Notes under the pieces: generated by a model
What the model saw: the letters and a program-made list of their open reading frames with translations, nothing else
What the model was told of the DNA's origin: nothing
Database searches by the model: none
Translations under genes and position numbers: made by a program
Part shown: piece by piece, positions 1 through 10,647 of the stretch
Layout: each line of letters begins with the position of its first letter
Numbering within the stretch: the first letter of the stretch is position 1
Assembly (NCBI GenBank): GCA_944472135.2
Contig: OX235262.1
Location: forward strand, 41,219,804-41,283,803
From: Trichobilharzia regenti
Taxonomy: Eukaryota > Platyhelminthes > Trematoda > Strigeidida > Schistosomatidae
Direction: 5' to 3'
DNA: 64,000 nucleotides

Positions 1-1020
1 TGTCACACCGAAAGTGTGTGTAGTTATCTAAGCTTATTTCATCATCCAGGATGTCCGAATGACACCAAGATTCAGTGATGACAATTACAGGGGGTTTGTA
101 TATTACTGTGAGTGCTCTGAGCATCGGCAATTTATTTAGAACAGATCTAGCATTTATGAGGATTACGTAAAGATGAGAGTTGAAGTAGCATTTGAAGTAT
201 TTAAGTTCGTTAGTCAGCCCCGAATATGGTTCAGCACCCAGTAGTTCTGCTGGACATGACGATCCTATGTTAAGAGGAGTTTCAGCATCATGCTCACCTA
301 TGTCTATCGAGTTGGTGTGTGCTGTTTTCGGTGAAGAATTAGGAGTTGGAGTACTGGATTTGCTATAGACTAAGGAACTTTTATTTTTAGTTAGGTTACA
401 GAAGTGGGTAGGGTTCTTTATTTGGCCTATACTTGTGCAAGTGTCAAGTGTGTCCAATGGATACGGGTGCACTAGACCGTTCCTGTTTTCATGCAAGGAG
501 GGAGCCAGCACTAGTGGTTTAGGAGTGTTAACATCCCTACCAGCTGTTTTTTCAACGCTGACAGGGACGCGGGGGATAAAAAATGATTGGATCCTTGTGA
601 TGACCATGGCTTATTATTCCACCTATTGTTTGATGCTAGTTGTGTCCTTGTGTGGGTTTCGTGTGTACTGCATTGTGGGTTAGTTCCCAGCAGACTTGTA
701 CCATATATCCGGTCGAAATTTGTTTGTGTGCCATACTCTGAAGACCCTGAGTTGTTGGTAGCCGAGTTCTGACTATTACCACTTGTACTATTTAGGGTGA
801 CATCGTTGTGACATTGGATATTAGTGTGTGCCACGGTGCGATTTAGCACGTTGTGAGTGCTAATACTATTAACCGTGGGGAGTGTGGGCTTATTTAAGCT
901 GCCACTGTTTTTGTTGGTATGATTTAGGGGCATATTTTCCTTATCTTTACCAATGGAATTATAGCTAGGAGAGGACAAAGTCGAGTTTCGGGGGGTTTTA
1001 ACTTTTTTTCTGGGGTTTTG
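1..1020 (-). pseudogene. 5' part of a CR1-like non-LTR retrotransposon ORF (endonuclease N-terminus), frameshifted
   Basis: Read on the minus strand, about 979 down to 555 is one open frame rich in Asn, Ser and Thr. From about 560 down to 1 a second frame is open. The second frame ends in a typical start of an APE-type endonuclease (motifs INARSVLNKLP and ITESWCHSDIL), which in CR1-like elements nicks the target DNA. The two frames meet at an A-run near 555, so a one-base indel in a homopolymer is the likely break. No ATG is seen upstream; a stop lies near 1021. The rest of the endonuclease and the RT would lie left of the window. The clade assignment is inferred from motif style only. Confidence 0.6.
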
Positions 1021-1845
1021 TTACTGACTGTCAACCTCGCACATATGGTATATTATCATCTCTCACGCACTTTGTTATTGGCTATTAAGATAAATTATTT
1101 CAAATGCTGTTAGCTGTCCATATTGTTGTAAAATGTATAAATACCATGGCTTTCTTTATCGTTGTTGCACTTCAATACACAGTCACAGTCCAGCCTTTGT
1201 CTTTTGATATTTGCGTGCTTTACTAAATCGGAAGGTACGACAAGCAGATAGGCAGATTAGTTCAGGCGCAGACAGAGCAAGGTGAAAACTTCCTCATTCA
1301 ATTCCCTACAGTTATAACACCTGCTTTCGACATTCGATCAACTCCCGAAAGCGGCTCGTTTCGAACTTATATACTGTTGTATTGTATGAAGAAGAAAATA
1401 TATAGGCAAACTATGGCAATCTAGTTCATGAGCTTTCATAAGAAATATAGACAAATGGTTTGCAAATTACGGTTATACTGCCGTGCTTGGAATGCCAAGC
1501 AAACGATCTTAGTAAATTGTGTGTAGATTTGCCACTAGTACTCGGTGTTTTCATATTTGGAGAGTTCAAATTTACCATATGTCTAGTGACAACATAGCCC
1601 TAACCCGTTACCCAGGAGAAAGGAACTCACAAAGATGGACCTCCTAGAGTTGGCCTCCTAAAGAAATTTTAATCGGATCAACATTCTTATAGACTCCTCT
1701 TCCACAGGGAGGGTGATGTGACATCTGTATAACATATTGGATTATTCATAAACTTTAGGGTCATTCAAAGGTAGTTAATGATCTGGTAATCCAGATTCCA
1801 AACTATAAACCTTCATCAACGGCTCTCTTTGCCCGGCACTCAACT
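1021..1845. other. Unassigned stretch
   Basis: No coding region is recognised. A TATA-like box (TATAAATA, 1136-1143) is followed by a pyrimidine-rich segment, which could be the remains of a retroelement promoter. There are no matching repeats elsewhere in the window that would confirm this. Confidence 0.3.
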
Positions 1846-2332
1846 TCAAATTGCCAGAAAAGGTCAGCAACAGGGATCTGTGGGAGCGAACCAACGCAGT
1901 AGGAACAAATCGTGCAACAAATATTTTTTATTTTTTTATTTTTGATTTGCAGCTTGATTCCACACTGTATTTTCGGTACAAGTATGGAATTTTCAGCATG
2001 GATATCGGTAGCCCAAATTTTGCAGGCCAACCATAGATATCAGGTGTGCAGAAAAAATGGAGGTGGATTGGTCATGCTGTGAGAAAACCATCGAGTGACA
2101 TCACACACCAGGCCACTTTTGAGTGGAACCTGAATGGGAAGCGGCGAGTTAGTCATTAGTGAGGATGAGGAGGATGATGAGATCATGCGAAGAGGAGATG
2201 GAAGCATGCGGACAGACGTGGAGCCAGGAGAAAACACTGGTGGAGAACCGAACCCAGTGGAGGCGTACGTCTGAAGCTCTATGCTTCTCCACAAACTAGA
2301 AGAGAAAATAATAATTCGAAATAATAATAATA
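1846..2332 (+). mobile_element. RTE (SR2-like) non-LTR retrotransposon, 3' fragment, family A
   Basis: Translated pieces show VSNRDLWERTN (about 1860-1900) and then KKWRWIGHAVRKPSS (about 2054-2100). These are the conserved C-terminal region of schistosome RTE reverse-transcriptase ORFs. About 120 bases of unrelated A/T-rich sequence separate the two blocks. The fragment ends in AAT repeats near 2320-2332, the usual RTE tail. It is 5'-truncated and has stops. Three further fragments of this family lie in the window in minus orientation (40580, 47388, 53912). Confidence 0.6.
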
Positions 2333-3170
2333 GGTAGTTGATGATCTGATGATTTGGAAAGGCGAGGCGAGAAATCATGCAAGAAGTGCACCCTGCTAAT
2401 GAATTGTAATGCTCTCTCCGTAGGAGGATAGTAAATGATGGATGCTCTCTCATGTATTCGACTGCATCTTGCCTATCAGCGTGCTTATAAAATACACACT
2501 GATTTATGTCTCCATAAGCACATACTTTCGGTTGTTATTTATAGTAACTACTTTAAGTGAAGAGTTGGCTACTAAAAACACGCGTTCAGACTACTCTGTT
2601 CATCCTTACGTTTAAATTTCAGCTCACCGTATTCTGTTTTCTCCTTATTTCGTTCTGCCGGTAGACATGACTTGCCAGGCCTGAGTCAGTTAGTCGTAGA
2701 CTGACTTCGTTTTATAGGGGTGGGACAAATGTTACCTGTAGATGTTTGCGCTGACTGAAGCTACCATCAGCAGCCTTCTGTTTCAACATGGTCACTCTTT
2801 TCGGCTGTCAACCTCAAAGGATTTACCGAGAACGAGACTACTAAATAAGTCCAAGTCATGCCCGTGTAACTTCACTGTACCAGAATAATTATAATCGCTT
2901 ATAATTATAATGAAATCTGTTGACTACCTGTTGTTTGTTAAGGCCCTCGAGTGCACGTCTTTTCCTTTCATTCCACTATGGTTACTCTTACTTCCTGTCA
3001 TATTCCTGAGCACTTTCAACGTCTAGCAACCTGTAGACTAGGAAGCATCTACACAATTCAGGACTACGGCGAAAATAGTACAAATTTACCCCATAGGCGG
3101 TTTGTATACTATGCATGACAACATATGCCACTGACTGATTCATGTGAATAGCCGGATAGCACTCATACCA
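2333..3170. other. Unassigned stretch left of the inverted duplication
   Basis: No supported gene or element. Short ORFs here have no recognisable domain. Confidence 0.4.
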
Positions 3171-3722
3171 GCCAATAGCGTTTGCTGACCAGAAGGAAAT
3201 TATCCATAGATCAAACGTCTGCTCCACTCATTAGCGGTCAGGCTTATCAGCAAAATATTCGGCTTTTACTGGGTTAAGAGAGGTGAATCAGTTCGGTGCA
3301 GCCAAATTCTGGCTATCTCATTAGGTAAGTTGCGAAAATAAAAATATGAGAGCAGATTGTGTGTACTTTATTCATCGTAAGGTCCCTACTCCTCATTGAA
3401 CCAACTACCGGATACTTATCAGTGTTTTAGCTGGGCTTTGCCACCTTTCCCAGTCAGTGTACTGACAGTATACACCTTTAATAACAGCTACTGTTTTCCT
3501 GCCTTTTACACGCTAGTAGCCAGCTGATTTTCCGCTAATATGATTGAAAGGACTCGTTACAGATAAGAATACAAAAAGTGACGTTCATGAAGACACTCAC
3601 AGCTTCATTATCACAAGTCAAAAATATGTCACCCCGTTGACTGAGGGGATTAGACATCTTCGATAGTGCTGTTGTAAGAAGATAAACATCTAGAACAAAG
3701 AGCACTTATCAGTTTAGATGAA
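3171..3722. repeat. Non-element flank included in the inverted duplication
   Basis: About 550 bp with no retroelement signature, repeated in reverse complement at 12487-13038. Its inclusion shows that the duplication reaches beyond the LTR element itself. Confidence 0.75.
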
Positions 3723-3836
3723 GATTGAACGATCAATTCATGGTTGTTTGCTCAAAGCCAACCCCTCCATATTTTTCGCTGGAGACATCAATACGATAGT
3801 CATCGCATCATCGTTCGCAGTTCACAGGAAGAGTAA
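3723..3836 (+). mobile_element. BEL-like LTR, 5' fragment, facing the neighbouring LTR
   Basis: Starts with the LTR head AAGATTGAACGATCAATTC, runs for about 114 bases, and abuts the end of the minus-strand LTR at 3837. It is diverged from the other LTRs. The mirror copy is at 12372-12486. Confidence 0.75.
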
Positions 3837-4189
3837 GTCACGTCTCATAAACCGTTAATGCCCAGCTCTTGCTACGCTCGGGCCCACGCTGTTCCTTGCA
3901 GTTTTTCGGAAACGCTTAGTAATAACGGACGAAAAACCAAAACACCGATTGGCCGCTTGGGAATTCTTTATTATAACACCAACATATAAAAAATATTCCT
4001 ATTACGGTCTGTTAACAAATATTACAATAATAAATCACAATATTACTTCTGATGGTTTACTGCTGACTTCTTTCTGAACAGCGACCGATGAGACGATGAC
4101 TGTCGTATTGATGCCTCCGCGAAAATCGGGGAATTTGGTTTTGAGCAAACAACCAAGAATTGATCGTTCAATCTTCAACTCCATTGACA
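3837..4189 (-). mobile_element. 3' LTR of the left gag-only element
   Basis: On the minus strand it begins TGTCAATGGAGTTGAAG at 4189, after a purine-rich GCCGGGGAG tract. It contains an AATAAA poly(A) signal and ends in the motif GAGACGTGAC at 3837. The length is about 353 bp. Its middle differs from that of the 5' LTR at 7835-8162, so the two LTRs of this copy are of different subtypes. Confidence 0.85.
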
Positions 4190-4905
4190 CTCCCCGGCAA
4201 AAAAGGGATCCAACCCTTTTTTCCTTCGCGACCAATGCACGTTGAATTGGATGCCATTGCGAGAACCTGGGTCACACGGACAGAGCTGAAATGGAAAACA
4301 AACAGAAAAGCCAACACACCACAAGCATACCCACAGCACAATCTCACACATCGCTGACGACCTGCGCCTCCAGACAGAGACCTCCTCTTGACATCTTGCA
4401 ACACAATCGCCACTTGCTAGAATGACTCTTGCAGAATGCAGTGACCATGGCAGCACCTCACGATACTCTACGCACTTCCTCTTATCTACTCACTACCAAT
4501 TACCACTGAAATCGCTTGTCACTCATTCTGCCTCAGTTCTAGTAGCGGTGACGCATGCGAGCCTCAGTCGTTTACACTCTTTCTCTCCGGCGTGTGGGAC
4601 CGCAGCTGACAATTATCTCCGTGTGCATTTCATTCTCAGCAATAGCATAGCCTCCCCGGCGTATACGACCCATCTGCTGTCCTTAGCATCGATCAATTCA
4701 TTCATGGATGTAGAAGACTCGAAACAACTTCAGAAGTAATCACGACGAAAATTTTAACAAAATTATGCAATAAAAACAAGACACGAAAACAACAAGTAAA
4801 CACAATGAATCCAAAAAACACCAATTGATATGACACACCACACGTATACACAAACAGTACAAATAACCTCGCCGATCATGTCTCGATGGAATTCCTTTAA
4901 AGAAT

Positions 4906-4947
4906 TACAGGACTTACACCAGTACGCCTGCAACCCTTCTCAGGTTG
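4906..4947 (-). ncRNA. Predicted double-hairpin RNA motif, copy 3 (left arm)
   Basis: On the minus strand, CAACC/GGTTG closes a first hairpin and TGCAGG/CCTGTA a second. The second stem carries a paired change relative to copies 1 and 2. It lies in the 3' non-coding region of the gag element. The function is unknown. Confidence 0.45.
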
Positions 4948-5097
4948 ACGATTGTAATTTGTGGAATGTCCGGACAGAAACAAGATTAACCAACAATTAC
5001 ATCAATTGGAACTCACACAACTATTTAACACAAACATATGTACAATCAACACATCAAATGTTGTGGATTCCGGCACGGCAAACTACCCTTGAAGAAC

Positions 5098-5139
5098 TGT
5101 AGGACTTACAGCAGTACGCCTACATTCCTTCTCAGGTTG
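5098..5139 (-). ncRNA. Predicted double-hairpin RNA motif, copy 2 (left arm)
   Basis: Same unit on the minus strand. The second stem, TGTAGG/CCTACA, is perfect. The first stem is weakened because GGTTG has become GAATG. Confidence 0.4.
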
Positions 5140-5164
5140 ATGATCCAAGTGGAAGTCGTACGGA

Positions 5165-5561
5165 TATAGGGTCAGGCTGGAAAAAAAGCTAGCGGCGGTC
5201 AAACAAAAACTTGGCACCAGTCAATGAAATCCACAACAGTTGGTCTAAGCCACGTAGGAAGGTGTAGACTTCCTGACTGGTTGGGGTCCTCGGGACGGTA
5301 AAAACCAATGGTTGGAAACAATTGGTGACATGGCTCAAATTCGTTCTCAGTGGCGCAGATGCATCCACTCCTTGTGACTTATGATCTCCAATGAAACTGT
5401 TTTGTTCTTCGTTATTACTCATCCTTTGTCTCACCCCTCTGCTCACTGTTTCTATTATGCTTTTCTCATAATTTCTTCTCTTGCTTCGCATGCTACACGG
5501 AGTGTGGCGACTTGAACTTCCGCACATTTGTGCAAAGTTCTATGTCGAAAACAGACAGACA
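5165..5561 (+). mobile_element. RTE-like non-LTR insertion, family B, 5'-truncated 3' end
   Basis: This matches 53345-53750 and 57000-57400, the C-terminal coding end and 3' UTR of an RTE-like element that finishes in a short CAGA repeat. It interrupts the 3' non-coding region of the left gag element on the opposite strand. The empty site is visible in the element at 29028-32992 (near 30355-30361), where the flanks are joined without it. The mirror copy is at 10648-11044. Confidence 0.85.
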
Positions 5562-5690
5562 GACACAAACAGAATTACCAAAAGCTAGATGACATATGAT
5601 ATCAATTCAGTATATACAATATGAACATATGTACAAAATCACACACCAAGCACATTGGACTGCTCATTGATGCGCTACCCTTTGAAGAAT

Positions 5691-5732
5691 TGTAGGACTT
5701 ACAGCAGTACGCCTACAACCCTTCTCAGGTTG
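5691..5732 (-). ncRNA. Predicted double-hairpin RNA motif, copy 1 (left arm)
   Basis: It begins just after the gag stop codon on the minus strand. Hairpin 1 is CAACC/GGTTG. Hairpin 2 is TGTAGG/CCTACA with an inner TAC/GTA pairing. The two stems share two bases. Confidence 0.45.
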
Positions 5733-5737
5733 ACGCC

Positions 5738-7690
5738 CTAGGTTGGAAAATCGTCGCAGAGTTCATTTACTGACTTCCTTCTATGAGCTATATCCTCAAA
5801 TCTGAACGGCAACACGCCCGTGTCATTGTATCGTAGAATATAGATGACCAACAAACACACGGCATATCTCATCAACCAAGTGTAGAAACAGAGTAATTTA
5901 CACCAGAGATAATAGCATTCAATTAGTAACTTGAAACTAGAAATGCCTTTATTCATGCAAGTCAATTTAACAATTACTCTCTCGTTTACACTTGGCTTAT
6001 TCTCACTAAACTGAGCAATATCTTTCGTCTTTTCAAACGCACCAATACTATCATAGTCATTGCAGAAGATACTTGAGTTGATGGGCATCTGTTTCATTGT
6101 GGATGAAAACACCAACGATGACTGAGTGACACAAGGTGATGAACTTAGCGGTGGATCAGAAGCTGTTCTTTTTCGGCTTTCAGATAGTTGTCCGACTGCA
6201 AGATTAACATTGTTGTCTTTTACTATCAGCTCTGGCTTAGCATTATCATCTGATGATAGGTGGGCTACACGCTGATCAATTACACTGACTGTCTCACAAG
6301 TATGCACACCTTTTGGAACTGCATCTGCATTCAATTCTACTTCACGTTGTAGTTGTACAGAACCTTTATTTAACATAGCAGTAGTAGGCATATCCCTCAT
6401 TTCATCATGATCAACCAAAGATAAATGTGAAGTATCATGATCATTATCATGAATATTCACTTTACCATCAAGTTCATCATTTTCAATCTCTTTGTTAACA
6501 GCAGTAGACAATTTTGGTTTCTCCTCACAAATCATTAAGGGATTTATATCTTCACTCTGACTAGTTATACTTTGTAAACTTGTGGAGTCAGAACTCCACT
6601 CTGAAGCAGTAACTCTATTCTGTGACACTCTATTCAACAACGGCTTACCAGTTGCAACTACAGACTTCTTCACAACACCGTTATCGTCACACAATTCGGA
6701 GTCAGGATTGGAGGTTACATTTAGCTTACCACTAAACTTGGTCACTTCTTCACAGTTCGCCTTTGTATGCACCTCTTGCAAACGTGTAAAACACAACCGT
6801 GTTTGTCTCGCATCTTGTAACTTATCTGTTGAGGATGTACTACGTATCCTGTTACACTCACTAGGTCTATATGCATTACTATACATCATGGAGCCTTCTG
6901 GATATCCACCTCTCTGAGGCCTATTCGTCATCAATGATTGCATTTTCCTCTCAGACTGCTCTATTCTAGGGGTGAGATGTAATAGACTGGCGAACTCGCT
7001 CATAGATTGATTGACACTAGTATTTACCAGTTTCAGGATATCATCAAATTTTGGCTCGATACCCTCATCCTCTATACGGGAGCTCATCTTCACCCACTTC
7101 CTTTGCAGTCGAGTAGGTAGGCGTCTTGCTATTACTTCTAGTATAAAACTCGAGTTGAGGTCACTCATGCGATTCATCGAAATCATTGCATTCTTGTAAA
7201 TTAGCAAATTATCTAAAAACTCAGTGAGTGCCTGGGAGTCATCCTGTAATTGACCACCATTACCCTTAACAGCCTCGAATAATTTCCCTGCAATCATCGC
7301 AGGTCTTCCAAACCTTTGACGTAATATGCTCATAGCCTCGTAGTAGCCCTCTTTTGGCTTCATAAACTTACAACACTGTATAGCTCTTGCAGCATCTCCA
7401 GTGCAATACCACATCAAATACATTAACTTCAATTCATCACTTGATAGAAAGCTACTCAACATGATCTCAAACTCCTTTACAAATTGTAAATAATCAACCG
7501 GGTTTTCATCGAAACACCGTGGTTCAAATCTAGGGAGTTTGATGTTCCTATTATCCCTGAACGGCGAAACAGTAACATCAACCATGTCATGCTTAACATC
7601 AGACACATCGTTACAATTAACAGACAAGTCACCATGACTTACTTTCCTGTTTGCATCCAAGACACTCTGTCCCTTCTTTGACCCAGGCAT
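5738..7690 (-). CDS. Gag-like protein of a non-autonomous BEL/Pao-like LTR retrotransposon (DUF1759), intact, left arm
   Basis: 650 residues. The start is the ATG of MPGSKKGQ, which is shared by three other copies. Residues about 50-215 fit the DUF1759 Gag family of BEL/Pao elements: FEPRCF.ENPVDYLQFVKEF, then YCTGDAARAI, then a YYEAM.ILRQRFGRP block. This family normally forms the retrotransposon particle. A long Ser/Asn/Asp-rich region follows. The last 60 residues hold a hydrophobic stretch (about 590-625) and an acidic tail ending CDDFPT. No zinc knuckle, protease, RT, RNase H or integrase is present between the LTRs, so pol must come from another element. Family membership is from motif recognition; the non-autonomous status follows from the missing pol. 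Confidence 0.85.
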   Translation of the reverse strand: MPGSKKGQSVLDANRKVSHGDLSVNCNDVSDVKHDMVDVTVSPFRDNRNIKLPRFEPRCFDENPVDYLQFVKEFEIMLSSFLSSDELKLMYLMWYCTGDAARAIQCCKFMKPKEGYYEAMSILRQRFGRPAMIAGKLFEAVKGNGGQLQDDSQALTEFLDNLLIYKNAMISMNRMSDLNSSFILEVIARRLPTRLQRKWVKMSSRIEDEGIEPKFDDILKLVNTSVNQSMSEFASLLHLTPRIEQSERKMQSLMTNRPQRGGYPEGSMMYSNAYRPSECNRIRSTSSTDKLQDARQTRLCFTRLQEVHTKANCEEVTKFSGKLNVTSNPDSELCDDNGVVKKSVVATGKPLLNRVSQNRVTASEWSSDSTSLQSITSQSEDINPLMICEEKPKLSTAVNKEIENDELDGKVNIHDNDHDTSHLSLVDHDEMRDMPTTAMLNKGSVQLQREVELNADAVPKGVHTCETVSVIDQRVAHLSSDDNAKPELIVKDNNVNLAVGQLSESRKRTASDPPLSSSPCVTQSSLVFSSTMKQMPINSSIFCNDYDSIGAFEKTKDIAQFSENKPSVNERVIVKLTCMNKGISSFKLLIECYYLWCKLLCFYTWLMRYAVCLLVIYILRYNDTGVLPFRFEDIAHRRKSVNELCDDFPT

Positions 7691-7834
7691 TGTTGAACTT
7701 CACCCAATTCCAAAAAAGTTCCAGATATTGCTTGTTCAAACAGGACTTGACCGGCACCAGGAAAAACGAACGGGGACTATCCAAACTTTCACCAACTGTT
7801 TGAATCCGCCAGATCTGTTTCTATCGTCAGAAAC

Positions 7835-8162
7835 TGTCAGTCTCGTCTCATAAACCGTTAATGCCCAGCTCTCGCTACGCTCGGGCCCACGCTGTTCCTT
7901 TGAGTTTCAGAAACGCTTAGTAATAACGTACGCAAAAACCAAAACACCGATCTGCTGCTTGTTATTTCTTTATTGTTACACCAACATATAAAAGGAATAA
8001 ACGAACTAAGCAAATTAAGGTTTCTGACGATGTTTCACTCTTCTTTCTGAACAGCGACCGATGAGACGATGACTGTCGTATTGATGCCTCCGCGAAAATC
8101 GGGGAAGTTGATTTTGAGCAAACAACCAAGAATTGATCGTTCAATCTTCAACTCCATTGACA
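7835..8162 (-). mobile_element. 5' LTR of the left gag-only element
   Basis: 328 bp, beginning TGTCAATGG at 8162 and ending TGACA at 7835 on the minus strand. It has a TATATG-like box and an AATAAA signal. It is nearly identical to the LTR at 13049-13376 (shared subtype with AGTGAAACATCGTC) and unlike its own partner at 3837-4189. It abuts the right-hand LTR directly at 8162/8163. Confidence 0.9.
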
Positions 8163-8373
8163 ATTGTGATTTATTATTGTAATATTTGTTAACAGACCTT
8201 AATATAAATATTTTTTATATGTTGGTGTTATAATAAAGAATTCCCAAGCGGCCAATCGGTGTTTTGGTTTTTTCGTCCGTTATTACTAAGCGTTTCTGAA
8301 AAACTGCAAGGAACAGCGTGGGCCCGAGCGTAGCGAGAGCTGGGCATTAACGGTTTATGAGACGTGGCTGACA
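8163..8373 (+). mobile_element. 5' LTR of the right gag-only element, first third missing
   Basis: It starts inside the LTR (ATTGTGATTTATTATTG) and runs to the TGACA end at 8373. It has the AATAAA signal and the subtype seen at 12019-12371. Roughly the first 145 bp of the LTR are absent, cut where it meets the left LTR. Confidence 0.85.
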
Positions 8374-8518
8374 GTTTCTGATGGTAGAAACAGACTTTGG
8401 CGGATTCAGACAGTTGGTGAAAGTTTGAATAGTCACCGTTCATCTTTCCTGGTGCCGGTCAAGTCCTCTTTGAACAAGCAATATCTGGAACTTTTTTGGA
8501 ATTGGGTGAAGTTCAACA

Positions 8519-10471
8519 ATGCCTGGGTCAAAGAAGGGACAGAGTGTCTTGGATGCAAACAGGAAAGTAAGTCATGGTGACTTGTCTGTTAATTGTAACG
8601 ATGTGTCTGATGTTAAGCATGACATGGTTGATGTTACTGTTTCGCCGTTCAGGGATAATAGGAACATCAAACTCCCTAGATTTGAACCACGGTGTTTCGA
8701 TGAAAACCCGGTTGATTATTTACAATTTGTAAAGGAGTTTGAGATCATGTTGAGTAGCTTTCTATCAAGTGATGAATTGAAGTTAATGTATTTGATGTGA
8801 TATTGCACTGGAGATGCTGCAAGAGCTATACAGTGTTGTAAGTTTATGAAGCCAAAAGAGGGCTACTACGAGGCTATGAGCATATTACGTCAAAGGTTTG
8901 GAAGACCTGCGATGATTGCAGGGAAATTATTCGAGGCTGTTAAGGGTAATGGTGGTCAATTACAGGATGACTCCCAGGCACTCACTGAGTTTTTAGATAA
9001 TTTGCTAATTTACAAGAATGCAATGATTTCGATGAATCGCATGAGTGACCTCAACTCGAGTTTTATACTAGAAGTAATAGCAAGACGCCTACCTACTCGA
9101 CTGCAAAGGAAGTGGGTGAAGATGAGCTCCCGTATAGAGGATGAGGGTATCGAGCCAAAATTTGATGATATCCTGAAACTGGTAAATACTAGTGTCAATC
9201 AATCTATGAGCGAGTTCGCCAGTCTATTACATCTCACCCCTAGAATAGAGCAGTCTGAGAGGAAAATGCAATCATTGATGACGAATAGGCCTCAGAGAGG
9301 TGGATATCCAGAAGGCTCCATGATGTATAGTAATGCATATAGACCTAGTGAGTGTAACAGGATACGTAGTACATCCTCAACAGATAAGTTACAAGATGCG
9401 AGACAAACACGGTTGTGTTTTACACGTTTGCAAGAGGTGCATACAAAGGCGAACTGTGAAGAAGTGACCAAGTTTAGTGGTAAGCTAAATGTAACCTCCA
9501 ATCCTGACTCCGAATTGTGTGACGATAACGGTGTTGTGAAGAAGTCTGTAGTCTCAACTGGTAAGCCGTTGTTGAATAGAGTGTCACAGAATAGAGTTAC
9601 TGCTTCAGAGTGGAGTTCTGACTCCACAAGTTTACAAAGTATAACTAGTCAGAGTGAAGATATAAATCCCTTAATGATTTGTGAGGAGAAACCAAAATTG
9701 TCTACTGCTGTTAACAAAGAGATTGAAAATGATGAACTTGATGGTAAAGTGAATATTCATGATAATGATCATGATACTTCACATTTATCTTTGGTTGATC
9801 ATGATGAAATGAGGGATATGCCTACTACTGCTATGTTAAATAAAGGTTCTGTACAACTACAACGTGAAGTAGAATTGAATGCAGATGCAGTTCCAAAAGG
9901 TGTGCATACTTGTGAGACAGTCAGTGTAATTGATCAGCGTGTAGCCCACCTATCATCAGATGATAATGCTAAGCCAGAGCTGATAGTAAAAGACAACAAT
10001 GTTAATCTTGCAGTCGGACAACTATCTGAAAGCCGAAAAAGAACAGCTTCTGATCCACCGCTAAGTTCATCACCTTGTGTCACTCAGTCATCGTTGGTGT
10101 TTTCATCCACAATGAAACAGATGCCCATCAACTCAAGTATCTTCTGCAATGACTATGATAGTATTGGTGCGTTTGAAAAGACGAAAGATATTGCTCAGTT
10201 TAGTGAGAATAAGCCAAGTGTAAACGAGAGAGTAATTGTTAAATTGACTTGCATGAATAAAGGCATTTCTAGTTTCAAGTTACTAATTGAATGCTATTAT
10301 CTCTGGTGTAAATTACTCTGTTTCTACACTTGGTTGATGAGATATGCCGTGTGTTTGTTGGTCATCTATATTCTACGATACAATGACACGGGCGTGTTGC
10401 CGTTCAGATTTGAGGATATAGCTCATAGAAGGAAGTCAGTAAATGAACTCTGCGACGATTTTCCAACCTAG
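8519..10471 (+). pseudogene. Gag-like ORF, right arm, one in-frame stop
   Basis: This is the mirror copy of the left-arm gag, with the same 650-codon frame, start and end. One codon that is TGG (Trp) in the left arm and in the third copy is TGA here (8798-8800), so the frame splits into 93 codons and a downstream open part from 8846. The break is in the middle of the DUF1759 domain, just before the YCTGDAARAI motif. Otherwise only scattered substitutions are seen, such as Ala to Ser in the VVxTGKP motif. Stop readthrough cannot be excluded, but simple loss is more likely. Confidence 0.85.
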
Positions 10472-10476
10472 GGCGT

Positions 10477-10518
10477 CAACCTGAGAAGGGTTGTAGGCGT
10501 ACTGCTGTAAGTCCTACA
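10477..10518 (+). ncRNA. Predicted double-hairpin RNA motif, copy 1 (right arm)
   Basis: Hairpin 1 is at 10477-10493 (CAACC/GGTTG). Hairpin 2 is at 10492-10518 (TGTAGG/CCTACA). It starts six bases after the gag stop codon. Confidence 0.45.
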
Positions 10519-10647
10519 ATTCTTCAAAGGGTAGCGCATCAATGAGCAGTCCAATGTGCTTGGTGTGTGATTTTGTACATATGTTCATATTGTATATACT
10601 GAATTGATATCATATGTCATCTAGCTTTTGGTAATTCTGTTTGTGTC

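Noticed and set aside
6582..6917. ORFs antisense to gag (111 and 62 codons, repeated at 9292, 31383 and elsewhere)
   Set aside because: Shadows of the gag frame on the opposite strand.
7806..7834. A tRNA primer-binding site after the BEL-like 5' LTR
   Set aside because: TGGCGGATTC lies some 20 bases inside and does not match a full tRNA 3' end, so I do not call it.
8228..8443. ORFs inside LTRs (71, 60 and 66 codons, also at 4035, 7962, 11973, 13067, 32899)
   Set aside because: They recur because the LTRs recur. They are non-coding control regions.
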